64,000 nt of DNA, from assembly GCA_013396755.1 (NCBI GenBank), contig VWZF01001682.1, positions 2,091,883-2,155,882 on the forward strand, written 5' to 3'. The notes beneath the pieces are model-generated. The model was given only the letters and a program-made list of their open reading frames with translations, ran no database searches and was not told where the DNA came from. Shown here in pieces: positions 25,401 through 39,035 of this stretch. Origin of the DNA: Sclerurus mexicanus (lineage: Eukaryota; Chordata; Aves; Passeriformes; Furnariidae). The position numbers and the translations under genes were made by a program. Each line of letters starts with the position of its first letter. Within the stretch, counting starts at the first letter, position 1.

Positions 25401-28400
25401 CTCCATCTAGGCAAATTCTGTTACCCCTGTGAAACCACCTTTTCTGTCTTCAGACTTAAGGAAATGTGTTTTCTTGGCATTTCCTCAGGGCAGCAGTTGT
25501 GATATGGAGGTTCTTCAGAAAGGCTAGTTTTCTCAAGCAGTAGAATTGTCCTTCTGTTCCTTTCACTGTTACAGTGAAATCAGTAGGATGCCAAATAATA
25601 TGTAGTCTTAAGGGAAAGAAGGCCACCTCATGTGAAAGCTCAGAGGTAATGTGGATCCCTAGCCTTTTGCAAAATAGCATATCCATGAGCCTCCTGTATC
25701 TCAGAGTATTCACAGGAAAAGATTAACTGAGCTCTCATGGGGTATTTTGAACCACCAAAAATTAAATAACAGAAATATTCCTTTCACTGTTTCCAAAAGG
25801 CATTCACTAGTTCTGACCTGGTTTAGTTTTGATAGCTTAGCTTCTCATGGGCAGCAGTGCATCTTCTCTTGAGTTTAATTTTACTTGACAAGCTGGGATC
25901 TTAATATTTGTTAATTAACAGTTCATTCTCTCATCAAAACTACTGAGCTCACAGATGAGTGGCTAGTGTGTCCCCCAAGTTGTGCCATACATAATTGTTG
26001 CACCTGTTATAATGTCTTGGGGCCCTGTGAGTCCATGGGACTTAGTTTGTTCTGAAGCTCAATATATTAGTGCTTTATTTTTCTTTATGCTTAATAAATT
26101 TTTAGTCTTCATGTTCCATAAGTTATTCCTCTGCATCTCAGTTGTCATAGGTCAGTATCAATTTTCTGATAGAACTGAATTTTTACAAGGGTAAAGAAGT
26201 CTATTGTCATTTATTCAATTAGAGTTGTACTCTAATCTTGTTATTCAACTCTTCGACACTCTTGAAGATGTCCTTTATTAATTACATGTCCCTCAATAAA
26301 ATTGATGTATTTTCATAGATATTGAAAAAATATATATTCTTTTTGCATGATTGTATGTCTATTTTCAGTTGCAAAAATGTAGTTACAGGAATGCAATTAT
26401 ATAATCTCAAATTATGCAGTAACATTTGCTTTCTGGTCATTCAAAATGAACATTATAAATGAGTGAAGGCCTTAGTTGAATTTGAAAAGGAGGCATTAGT
26501 TAAGATATGTAGAAGGAATAAAGGAAAGCTGTCCAGTCAATTGTAATGGCAGCTTATAATGTAGTTAACCATCAGCCAGGACAGTATAGAATCCCTCTGT
26601 GCTCACTGACATGTTTTTAACTAACGCCATTTAGAAGCACCTAGGAATAGGAAAAAAAAGAAAAGTAAATTCCTGGGAGAAAGGAGTTAACTTTGTTTGA
26701 TTCATGCTGCTTTATGGCACAGGTGTGAGGTTTGGTTATGTTCCACCTTTTTTGCTTGCAGAATGATCCCTCCAGCTTTGATCTGACACATACTTTGTAT
26801 ATGGTTATACCTATAGTAGCTCCCTTTGCTCATTTTTTGGAAGATATATATTCTACAGTCCAGAGTTGCCTGATAGAGCTAAGAAAAGGATGGGAACAAA
26901 TTTATACTCATTAGCAGAAAGACCCAGTAGTTTCAGAAAATGAAGCAAAAGACTATTTATAAGGTTATAAGTTAATCTAAATGCTTATGGCTGCAATACC
27001 TATTCACTGCTATCACTGCAATCACTGTTATTGGACAGTGAGATGCACATAATTAAATTTGAGAAGCGTGTGATTCAGAATTTGTGACTCACAAAGTGTT
27101 TCTAACAAATAAACCACAATAAAAGTAAGAAGACATGGTACCAGCATCTCTGAGATTCACAGAAGGTACATGACGTTCTGAACGAGTTGTCATTTCAAAA
27201 ACAAAAATTTCTCAAGGTTTTTTTTAATAGATGTTTTCATTGATGAAAACTGAATTCTTGAAACTGCAGGCAATAGGATGCCTTAGGCAGCCAAGCTTAT
27301 CAAAATATGGTGCGTGGAGTGACTTTTACTACTCCTGCTATTTAAAGTCCTATTTTCATCAGCTTATTAGCTACTAGTGATCCCTAAGGAAAAATACAAT
27401 TAAAACTTAATCATACCAAAAGCTGAGGTTCTTCTGATTCAGCGAACTTGTAATCTTGTATGTTTAGTAGTTTTCTTGTAAATGTCTTGGTACTGAGAAT
27501 GTCAGAGCCATCAATTAACTTCAGTTTGCAATAATGCTGCTTCTCCAAACTCAGATGGCAGATTTTGTCTGAAGATGTTAAGGAATTTTGACTGGCAGCA
27601 TTACTTATTGATTTGTTTTTTATATCAGAGCAGAACCTTTATTCCCTTTAACAGTCATATCGCAAAACCACCCCATACGCAGTCCTGTTCTCCACAGAAG
27701 ATTCAGACAGTTAAGAAAAAGTAAGTGTGAAAGGTACAAACCACTTTAAAAGACAATCTGTGCATACAGCTGTGAAAGTAACTTATTTTTGGCTATTTTG
27801 TTTCCCAACAGAAAGCTAAGTGAAAATTATTTGAAACAGATCTTTTTAGAGTTTTAATCTCTGGATGAATTCCAATGCAGTCAAAAATGTTTATTTTGAG
27901 GAAAATAGATTTTTCATTTAAAAATATGAAAGTCAAATATTTCTAATGAAAAAAAAAATCATAGTTCAGTCAGTTCAATATGAGTACTTTTGTGTAATGT
28001 TTTTACTCCTAAAGAGAACCTGGGGCAAAGCCTCCTTCTGCTATTGTTTTGATAACACAGTAGATTAAAAACCAAAAAACGAATAGTGTTTAACATACAA
28101 TGAATAACTCTGTGTTTCAGTTCTCAGGTGAAATCCAGAAAAGTAATGGCACTAGTGTCACTATTCTAATCAGAATCTTTGAAATTCAGACTAATTGCCT
28201 TAGATTAATTATTCACTTGTCAGTTATGACTGCTTACATTAAGAAAATAAATTTAAAAATTAAGAAAGTTATTTCACTTGTTTCAAATACAGAGACATTT
28301 TTTACAGTAACTGACAACTTTTTCACTAACTGGAACAGGAATATATTTGATGTCTCAATTTACTTTATTTATTACTTTTTCTGAAATTCTGATCTGTTGA

Positions 28401-30060
28401 TTTCACATTACTTGGGTTTTCATGCTCATTCTCAATAGCGAGCAGGCACAAACAATCATATTCAGACTCAAAATATCTATTTTACAGAGAGGTTTTCCAA
28501 GATAAAATTCTGACAGTCTCCGTTTTCGAGGTACAAAAGAACTTTACCAATTCACACAACCAATATTCCAAGAGTAAAGTTTGATTTTGTTCAGCAAGGG
28601 AGCCATTAGCTTTTTAAAAACTAAGATTTTCAAAATAATTAGGGAAAATAGTAGTTCAAAGAAAAAGAATACTTTATTATTATTTTTCATAGTGGGAGTT
28701 TAGAATAGCATCCTTACTAGCCACTCTCTAGGAAGAAATACAATTAAAAGACTCAGAGAGAGTCTTTTACCTTTAGTAATTTTAATCAGTGATACATTTC
28801 CATAAACACATTTTTTCTGTAAACAATTTGCAAGGGAATGTATTTCATGCTGTTTTAACATGCTGAGACCAACTTTATTCTGATACATGCAGGTCTTTTA
28901 AAACAACTGAAATAGGACCCATTCTGTGCTTGCTGGAGGGCATCATGTCATGAAGATTATAAAACTATAAACTGCATTCTCCCTATGACTGGCCTTGAGA
29001 CATCTAAAATTACTTATTATTAGAGAGTTTGCAAATAACCCTTTCAAATCTTTCATCTCATTAGAGCTGTGCATTGTTGGTTACCATACAAGCTGTATGA
29101 GTTTATCTGATCTTAAATACCTGCCTGAATCTTTTGCACTGGTATGACAACACAGTTCTTGTAACTGGGATGAAATTTAACTTTAAAAGAGCATTGCCAC
29201 CCTGTGTGTGGTCTAGTCTAAAACTTCAGGTGTGTGATCACAGATATCATGATGTCAAAGGTGTTCTGACATGCATGAAAATTTTGTTTTCCTGACCTAA
29301 TCAATAGGCTCATTCTTCCTGGTTAAAAGAGAATGGAAGGAATGTTCTTATCTATAGAAAGACCCTTCTGTCAAGATTTATCTGATCTCCATCAGAGATA
29401 TTCATAACTGTCCATCAAGGTATTCAGTAATACTGATTCCTTGCAAAGCCTTTTGATAGGCAGGAAAACAGGAAGACCTTTTAAAAATCCAGGGGAATTT
29501 TGTTCTTTCCTTCAAGAAAGTGTGACTGTATGAAGAATTTCAGCTCTAGTAATGGCAGAAAAGTTCTTTTGAACTGAAATGGACTTGCTAGTTCCTTTCA
29601 TAATTTAGACCTTCAACTCGGTGTTCAAAATAATGGTTTTGCAATGTCTGTTAAGTGATACACCTCCTAAATAGTAACTACAAAACAGATGAACTTTCAC
29701 AAATTTAAACATAGCTAATTTCATATTATTGTGGTATCAACTGAGTCTGCTTTTTTATAGTCTTTGACTAAATCCTGAAGCACAGGCCTCATGTAGGTTA
29801 AGCTCCGGCACTCAGAAACAATTTGTACCTCCCTAACAGGCAAATAAAGAGAGCAAGAAGTTGCTAAATCAATCTGGTGACTTAAGATTTTCAAGACTTC
29901 TTCCAGATGCAAAGAACAATCCAGTTTCATAAGAGTACCAACAGATTTCTATTCTCTGCGTATCACATGGGCATCAGGGGAGAAATCCGGAGACTACTAC
30001 TAATAAGCGATGAATGAATTGATAGCCCATGTGCACTGAGCAGCAGTATCTTTTCCATTA
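22456..30060. other. Long non-coding stretch
   Basis: No protein, RNA or named transposon recognised. Frames up to 94 codons occur and look like chance. One 69-codon minus-strand frame at 29930-29721 has a protein-like composition but a stop shortly upstream of its Met and no recognised family. Confidence 0.6.
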
Positions 30061-30061
30061 A

Positions 30062-30128
30062 TAAAAAACAAACGAAAACCCCACCCAAACAAACAACAAC
30101 ACCAACAACAAACCCAACAAAAACAAGA
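30062..30128. repeat. A/C-only low-complexity tract
   Basis: About 67 bp consists almost solely of A and C (G/T-rich on the other strand), made of CAAA, CAAC and CCAA words. Confidence 0.8.
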
Positions 30129-32529
30129 ACTCCCTATGAGGAATACTGTTTCCTGGGCTACAATAACTTTCAGGATAAGTGAAATCTGCTAATGATTGTT
30201 ACTCATTGCTCTTTTACCAAGTTTCAACTGCTCTTCATACTTAAAGACTGATTAGCAGGCTTACATCTTTCTTTTCTGTCTCTCATTTGTATTGGATTTT
30301 AAGTATCCAGCAACTTCTAATTAGTAGAATTTATGTCCCTTAATTTATTTTTACTCTCTTCTTTGGTGTGAGCTTGTTTAGACTGTGATTATGTCCTGTT
30401 GGTTATAATTTATTGCTGTTATTCTGGCTTTCACTAAACTAAATAACAGCAGAATGTTGTCTCTGTCGTATTCTGTGTCTATCAAAGGACCATATATGAG
30501 TCCTCGCAATTCCTGCTTTTTCCATCAAATCCATGACTTTCAACACCTGCATATCCCTTCATTTTCCCATGGTTTATCATGCATCACATCTCATATACAT
30601 ACACATACATATCCATATATGTATAAAGGATATTCAGGAGAATGTCTGGTTTTATAGCAAGTGGAACCACCAAATTTTTACAAACAAAGAGAACAAAAAT
30701 AAAGGAGCTTTTTAAAATGACAACTTTTAATTTCCATACTTTTTGTGTAGCCACCTATACAAATATCCACAGAACACAGAAAATTAAAATTCCTTATGTT
30801 GTTGGTCTAAATGTTCTGTGAATCATCTTGATAGAAATTCTTTATTTCACAGGCTTATCCTGTGTTACACTCTACAAAATTTGTGGAAGGAGGGTATTTT
30901 TAAAAGTTGTTCTTAATTCTTACAAGACTGCAATTATATTTTGTACCAGGTTTTACTTTACCTTGCCTTTTGTCATGACTACATCGAAGATGAATGTATA
31001 AGTATTCATACAATAGTATTACATAAATTTTAAGCAATGCAGGAATAAAGGAGAGAACAATATTTAAGACAAAGGAAAATTAAGAAATATCGTAATATAA
31101 TACGGTTCTTCAAGTTACAATTTCTTGTTAATATACACAAATGTATAATGTATAAAAGAACAGCAGTGAGGGATGTTTCTATTCATTTCTTTTGGTCCAT
31201 TGTTATGTTTGTTCAACAGCAGAAAAAAATCACTAAGTAGCAGCAGTGAGGAAGAAAAAAACCTTGGAAACAAAATTTTTCATGACTTTTTACTGAATTA
31301 GTGACTTGGCCATTGTCGCAGAACTGACTAGGCTCCACTAAAACACAAGCTATTTCACTTCAAAACAACCTGATTGGAATGATTTCTTTCGTTACACTAC
31401 TAGATGTGACCTTGTGTCCCAGCAGACTGTTACGTTCTATGTGACTGACTTCCCCCTCTCCCTTTGTGCACGTGTGCGTAGTTAGTGATTCTGTCTATTA
31501 GACCAACCAAGTAAACATTGTTTGCCTTTTGGGACCAGAAATATGACACTGGCAGTGGTCTGCAGTTGCTCCCTGTCACTGTCTTTTTGGGGTCATTTTT
31601 TTCCTGTTTTCCTTCCTAAAGTTTCTTTTCTTTGACAAAAGAAAACATTTTTTGACTGGAATAAGGTGTAGTAAGGCAAGAGTTATACAACTTGTTTTAA
31701 TGATCTATTTTAATTAGGATCAAAGTTGCAAAAAAAAAAAGGAAATAAAAAATAGGAATGTTTTTATCTTATCAGCTACATTTTGACACTCAGTAAATAT
31801 GCTGGAAGAAGGACTTTGACTATCTTTTTCTACATGTTAGTAGTACATTTCCTTAATAACTATAGGCATGCCATGAATTTTCTTGGAACCTTGGGGCTTT
31901 AGGTACCTACTCCCTGACAATGAAATTTCCCACCTGCCATGCCTTTCTGTGTTGCTGTAAAACTCTTATTCTGGTCCACATCCTTGTGATCTTAACTATA
32001 AGGGAGCACATGAGGCTGCTCTGGTTGCTTCTGAATTTCACAGAAGTGTATTTTGGATTCAGATGTGTGCTAAGACTGTTACTGTTCTGCAGTATGTTAG
32101 GTGAGAAACGCAAAGAGATAAATTTTATTCCTGGGTGTGATCTTAACAATAAACATTCTTCTTTAACCTTAATTAACTTAAAATGTCCTATTAACTTAAG
32201 CATGGATGCTTTGCCCGAGATATTTCTGCCTCTTCTCCACCTCAGTTTGCTTACCACCACCCTCTTCTGATGGAAGATAAGGGCATAAAGGGCTAAAGAT
32301 AAGACCCTTCTCTGCTGTTTTAATGCACCAGTGTTGTTTATTCCTGTAATGAAAACATACCTTCTCATTGTGCATGTTTTTATATCTGGCACCAGTTGTG
32401 TGAGAGGAATGAAATTATTTCACTCACTTCTACCACTCTCCTTAAAATCTGGTAATCAATATTTCATTTGAATGTCTAAATTTCTCCCCCTCCTCCTTAT
32501 TGTCAGGCTGCTTGTCCTCTAGAGGCTCC
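30129..32529. other. Non-coding stretch with overlapping chance frames
   Basis: No gene recognised. Two frames overlap on opposite strands at 31907-32392 (minus, 161 codons) and 31920-32270 (plus, 116 codons). Neither has a domain, signal peptide or family resemblance that I can name. A longest frame of this length is about what I would expect by chance in 64 kb. Confidence 0.55.
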
Positions 32530-32555
32530 TGAATCTAGTCTTTATACTAGATTCA
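32530..32555. repeat. Perfect 10-bp inverted repeat (hairpin)
   Basis: TGAATCTAGT at 32530-32539 and its exact complement ACTAGATTCA at 32546-32555 flank a 6-base loop. Confidence 0.9.
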
Positions 32556-35500
32556 TAATAAATTGCATTCTAAAAGCATCATTTAAAGGCTAAATAATAT
32601 TTACAAATGGGGAAGGTAGAAATGCTTTGCCTAATGAGAGCTTTTTTTCCCCAACACCCTTGATTTTCCTGTTCTCTTTTCAGATACTGTACTCCAGCAC
32701 GTTCATAAATCTTTTCCCTGAAATCTAAATCACCCATTCTACCATAATTTTCCGCCATTTGATTCAAGGTCATTTCCTGTGGTCATTATCTGTCCAACTT
32801 TTCTCCTGCCATTCAATATTCATTTTAAAAGCTCATCTTTTACACAGTAGCTCTCACGTGTGTTTGTTAATATATCACATTTCTGTAAATCAGTTCAATT
32901 CATTAATAATTACATTATTGCTCATGAAGTGAAAGCTTCTTTATTGCTATCCTACTGTTTATAAATTTGAGAAGGCCACCAAGGATTAAAACAATCACTC
33001 TACATTGCAGTGCAATCCTACCGTTTCAAACAGGAGCTTCCAAAAAACGCAGAAATAAAAACACAGTCATAAAACCAGATCTTTTTTAAAAGCGCATGTT
33101 TACTTTTGATAAACATTATGCTTCCTATTTTACATATGAATACCAAATAATATATTTTTTAAAAACTAAGAAAAAGAAGAGAAAATTTTCAGTAGCACTA
33201 TTTGTTTTTGTGGAGAGAACTCCTGTCAAGTAATATTTCATTATTTTAAGAAATTTCTATACTTGTACATATTGAGAGACAGAGAACTCTGAGGGTGCTC
33301 CTATAGCATATACAGAACTGTAAAGTGGGCAGTTTAGCTCCCTAAATATGTGTTCTTCTATAAATAGCTTTGCTATTGACCGATCCATAAATGTTTGTTT
33401 GTTTGCTTTCTTTGTGTTTTTAAATAGTTAAAGCTTTGCCTGTGTGTTTTGGATATTTTATGATACTAAGGGAAGGAGAGTGTAATAAAAATAATACATA
33501 GCAAGGAATTTTTCACAACAGTTGGAATGTAAATGCAATACTTTTAGATTGTAGATATGAAAAATTTATTGTTAGATTTTCTGTTTGCAAATATCGTGCA
33601 CATGTATGTGAGGAAATTGGTGTGCCATGCTAAAGTACACAAAGAAAAAAATGCAAAAAAAAAAAAAAAGTTCTGTAGTTAAAAATGTAGAGGAAAAAAA
33701 CCCGACTGATGACAAGATCCATCTTTCTTAAAACTAATTTTGGGGCTAAACCATCAAAATTAGGATTTTTCTTCACTCTTTTCAATAAAACCTTTAAAAA
33801 AAAAGTAGAAATGTTTCCATTAGAAAGCATACAGCTTTAAAAATATAAAATCCTTGTATTCACTCTTACTGCTTTCAACTAAAATTCGGAATTGTCTTTT
33901 CTATTCACTTTGTGACTTTTTTCACCAAAATTATGCACTCAGAAAAAAATGTATTGCTCTTGACCAATACCACAACCATTACAGAGAATGTAAAATTAAT
34001 GGACACATCATTAGAATTTGAGTATTTTCAATCATTTGTCTAAATGACCTGTAGTACATAAAATAAGAAAACACCAACAAATGAAATACCTGAGGATTGT
34101 GCTAAAAATGAAGTAATAGACTTCTGTCCCCATTGATGAGGTAAAATCAGAAGTAGTCCAGCAAGAATTAAATATAAATATTAGATTTGTGTAAGGTGGG
34201 AGATTGTTTTTGCCTAAGTTATGAGGGCTATATTGATCATTCTGCTTCAGGATATGAAATAATTGTATCTAGAGCCTGAAGAGGAATTCTATTCCACTAT
34301 TCTGTTCCATTGGTGCAGCAGTCTAGGTACATGGTTGGCTTTTCTCTTAGAAGTTACCAGTAAAAGGTCACTGCCTGAAGGAAGGTGACAACTGGAATTG
34401 ATGAGCCATCAACATTTTCCGTAATCTCCAATTTAGCACAAAAGTGTTATCTGAAGTGAAGAAAGATCATAGTAATCCATTCATCAGTTATTTTTTACTT
34501 ATATCATTTGAGTTCTTTAACCTTAATGAAATAATTCTGATTCTCAAATCACTTTATGGACTGAAAGAAAGGAAATGGAGCAATGCAAAATAAAACTTCT
34601 AAATGTAAATCTCTCCAATCTTCTACAGATGTGTGAGCATTTTTAGTTGGAATTTGAATAGTGGTAAAGTCATTGGATTGGCCTAAAAGAAAGCACATTA
34701 TCCACCGCTTTGCATATATTCCCACTGTCCCCTTAAGAGAAGAACTGCATTTTGTCTGCTGAGATACATACAAGGCAGCTCTACTTATGACCTATAGCTT
34801 GAGAAAAAAGAACCTTCTCTCTCTGCCCAAGGAGTAGACTTCGATTTTGTACCCCAAAAATGGTCTTGCACTGTACCTGCACTGAAACTCCCAACAGCCA
34901 GGCAGATTGATTCCTGCCTTCTGCTTCAGCTCCATAGTAATTCCTAGTTCCCATAATAATGGCAGAAAGATGACCTAGTATGAATAGTTAATGGTGAAAG
35001 ATGATCTAGTACAAATCACAGCAATTTGCAGTTTATGAAATTTTTTTATTTTGGTTTTGGAGAGTTCTATAATTCATTTTGTGAAGACAAATCCAGTAAG
35101 AAATGTAATGAATGGCCTTGAAGGCAATATTTATTGCCTCATGTAATACCTAGTTCCTACAACACTGCTAATATCATTTTGTTTCACCTTTCTTCCTCTA
35201 TAGCTAATCCCCCAGGATTCAAGTTCAGTGAGTTACATGAAAATGAAGAGTGGAATTGTGAGGTTGATTAGATTTGATAGAAAGAAAGAAAATCAAGTCA
35301 GACTTTTCCTTTATAATAACCATATTTGGTATGGTTATAGCAGATATGGTACTACATTGAGTTAATTTCATCATGCCTTCAAATTTTGCATGCATAAATA
35401 TATATTAATGGCATTGAAAAATATGGATGTAGAAACTAAACTCCTAAAAATCCAGAATAGTTATTTACACTACCTTGTAAATAATCCCGGGTTCTAAAAA

Positions 35501-37361
35501 TTTTTCTTACAAGATTACAATTGCCCATCAAACTGCCCATCAGTAGGCCTAGGGATTCTGTATTTACTCAAAAAAACTGCAGATTTAGTGACACTGGATG
35601 TATTTTAGAATTCAGTACTTACTATGGTCTTGTTTTATGAAAAGGAGCTGCTGATTTATAGACTATATAAAACAACAACAAAAAAAATCTTTGTTCCCTT
35701 TCGATATTAGATATTCTTAAAAAATTTTATCAGTACTACTGCATTATTCTTTCTCCAAAGTAATTAGTAGCTGAAATAATTGAAAAGGGCTGTTGTGTAC
35801 TTCTGAGGGAAAGAATAGGTTTTATGTTGCTAAAAGCAGTGGTTATTTTCTTACTTTATTTTATTTTATTTTGTTCCTGATATTTACAGTTTTCTGGAGC
35901 AATTGTTCATGGTTTCTAAAGTGCTGTCCTTTATTCTTGTGCCTGCTGGTGTATAACTTTAATTGCCACATACTTGAAACCTAATAAGCTTATTAGTTAT
36001 TATTAATTTGTTTTTTTTTTTGCAGAAAACATTTATATTGTCTAAATTATTTTCATACATCATTTTAGATTGTTGGGAAAATACTCAAATATGTATACAT
36101 TCTTTTAGAATAATTTATTTGTTTAAACCATTCATTGTTACCAATAAAGCTAATTTTGAGCAGTCTTAGAGTAAGGAATCAGGCCAGTCTCTAGAAACAT
36201 CAGTGCCACTATGTGGAAATTTCATATTTTTTTGTGGTCAGTTAGTGGCAGAGATTAGGAGAACTCGAATGATTTCTTACCATCCCTTCTTAAACTTACA
36301 AAAGAGTACAAATCCTGACTGTAAGTGCATCAAAAATCAGACATATAATAAGCTGTTAGATTCATAACTTTCTCAAGAAACATAAAATGGTTTCAGATTC
36401 ATAGCTTTATTATTAATAATAATATTACTATTTTGTATGAATGGAGGTTATTGTTTTGCTGGATTTTCTCTAGAAGTCTGAAAAGTTAGCAGACAAAACT
36501 GCTATACTGCAAATCTAGAGTGAGTTTATGCTTTCCAACAGATGCTGTGGCTTTGTCTTGGGCACTTTTAAACACTCATTTCCCTTTTAATTAATCAAGT
36601 AAATTTTAATTTCCTTACCTTTTCCAAATAATAAATTCCAGGGAGCGCTTTCAAGAAATTTCATTTACTGCATATTCCCTATTATCAATGCTGTTCAGGC
36701 TGAATAAAAGGCACAGAAAGGAGTTTGTATTTCATTAATATAACTCTGATTGTCATATAATGGAAGCTATTCTTTTGACCATGTTTTCTAGAACACTATT
36801 TCAATACTATTTATGAATGACATTCTGCTTCATTTCTTGAATCACAGTTTATTTCAATGATTTCTATGGTCTCTCTCTGTATGCACTGGGCTGTCATGCC
36901 TTGTTTTCCCTCTGTGATCAATGCTGCTTGAATGAAGACCTGGACAAGATGACTTTCACAGATGCCTTTCAAACACAATCATTCTATGGTCTTGATAGTC
37001 AGCATAAGGTAGTAAGGGATAAATTGACACTTTCTATTGGAGTTTCCACATTTACAGACATTTACTTAATTTACTTGAGTGAATACTCTTTTCTTAGTAT
37101 CGTTGAGATAAATTTAGGATACATCCTTCCTTGTGTACATATCACAAACTTTATGCTGCTTCAAGGTCGTCTGAAAAACTTGGCATAAATATTTGGGATA
37201 CAAGCTGTTGTAAAAGGGTGCCATGACTTAGGGTTTTAGGTTTAGGATACCCTTGGATAAGTGCCATTATCTTCAAATTAATATTCAGTCAAAGTCTATG
37301 ATTTATATGTTAATTCACAGTGATTCAAATGAGTGTTGTGTTTAAAATATTTGTGGAAAAT
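32556..37361. other. Non-coding stretch
   Basis: No gene or named repeat recognised. Short poly(A) and A+T-rich runs occur, for example around 33655-33670. Confidence 0.6.
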
Positions 37362-37485
<124 letters not shown>

Positions 37486-39020
37486 ACTGCAATTAATCTA
37501 GTTGCCTGAAGAATACATCTGAGGCACCAGTCCTCACGTCTGTGGAGAAACTTACTGCATATGCATATGCTTTCCTGATCCAGTTGCCAGGAATTCAGTC
37601 TTAGTGCACCCTTTTTATCTAAGGTTACAGACTGAGAGGCAGGGGCTCTCTTACTTGGAATATAGCCACTCAAGGAATCCTTCAGGAATACAGTCAGCTT
37701 GAATCCACTTTGCTTGTTTCCCTTTTCCCTTGCTAAAGCATGTGTTCACTTCTAATTCGTTCAGAAAGTAGCCTTCATAGTCTGCTTTTGAAGATAGAAA
37801 AGTTAGTTTGCCAAAATAGTTTCACCTTTTGTACTTTGTGCAACTATTTGATTTAACAACAGTTAAAGTCACACTAAACTGAATGCTTGTAGCTCTTAAG
37901 TGTCTCTATCTTTTCTTACCTATCTGTACTTCAGCAAATATGCCTGATGAAGTACCTAATTGTGATTAATACCTGTAATTCATTATGACTGAAACTGGAT
38001 ATGATGGACTCCAGGGGAAAATGGTTAGCGTATTATGAGGTATTATATTCCCAAAATTCCTCATTTAAAGACATTAGCTTCACCATTTAGCACGGCAGTG
38101 AACCCAGATTGTTTGACCAGATGGCCATTTGCAACAGCAGGTATATATTGGCGTTTAAAAGGCTTTGGGACCTCTGGAAGAAAAACATGAGCCTAAAATA
38201 TATTTATCCCAAGTAATAAAGTCAGAGTTAGAAAAAAACATAAACAATTGCATTAGGAATCAAGAAACGGAATGAAAAAAAATAAATAAAAATACAATTG
38301 GATGATTTATAAAAAGTATTTACTTTTCCATACTCTGAGGCTAGGTTATTCCAAGGCAGCATGGAAGATGCAATATCCAAGTCATTTGAAATGCAGCATG
38401 CTTTATGTGAAGAAACAAAAACCATCAAGCAAACCAATGGCAAAGTGTATGATAGAGTGAAAATTCATTGAAATAGAAATACCAGTTTATGAACACTAAC
38501 AAATAAGTAGTCATGTTCACATGCACACTAAAGAACAAAACTCACAAAGAAACCAGGCGGACTGCAGAAGTCCACAAACTGTGAGCATTCTTAGTGCTCC
38601 TCTGCATAAGTGGTGTTTCAAACTCATTATACCTAACTTCATTGTTTTTAATCACAGGCTTTCATGTACTAATTTTGAAAGTCATCTAGCAATTTGGTGC
38701 CATCAGCCTTCATTTTTATTAGCCTCTAATTTATTAACCTTTAATCTTGGAGTCATTCTTATGCCTTATCATGCTTATACAATAAGGCAGTGTCTGACAC
38801 ACATGGTCATGCAGATGTGCCACCTGCAGTAAGGTACTATTTCAAAATATTTAAATTTCACTACATTAAAAAAAAATATTGAAATTCAGCAATAACCCTG
38901 GAGCAGGCTTAAATCATCAGGAAATATCAGTGCTCACAGAGTGACAGATGCTTCAGATTACAGCAGGACCGATTCTGTAGATTTTTACTGCCATGTGCAT
39001 ATGACATGTATGCTTTCAGT
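37486..39020. other. Non-coding stretch
   Basis: No gene or transposon recognised. Confidence 0.6.
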
Positions 39021-39035
39021 AGTGCCCTCTGTTGC
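39021..39035 (-). promoter_or_regulatory. CTCF-like motif
   Basis: On the minus strand the bases read GCAACAGAGGGCACT. They agree with the commonly used CTCF core consensus at 13 of 15 positions by my comparison. There is no independent evidence of binding, and a motif of this quality can occur by chance in 64 kb. Confidence 0.25.

Noticed and set aside
26732..26914. Possible exon after a CAG acceptor-like site
   Set aside because: No homology that I recognise and no matching donor. A pyrimidine-CAG sequence followed by a short open frame is common by chance.
31907..32392. 161-codon minus-strand open frame, overlapping a 116-codon plus-strand frame
   Set aside because: No domain or family resemblance. 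My rough estimate from stop-codon frequency in A+T-rich DNA is that about one frame of this length is expected by chance in 64 kb.
32579..32773. 64-codon minus-strand frame with polar, protein-like start
   Set aside because: Too short, no family recognised, no splice or transcript evidence visible.
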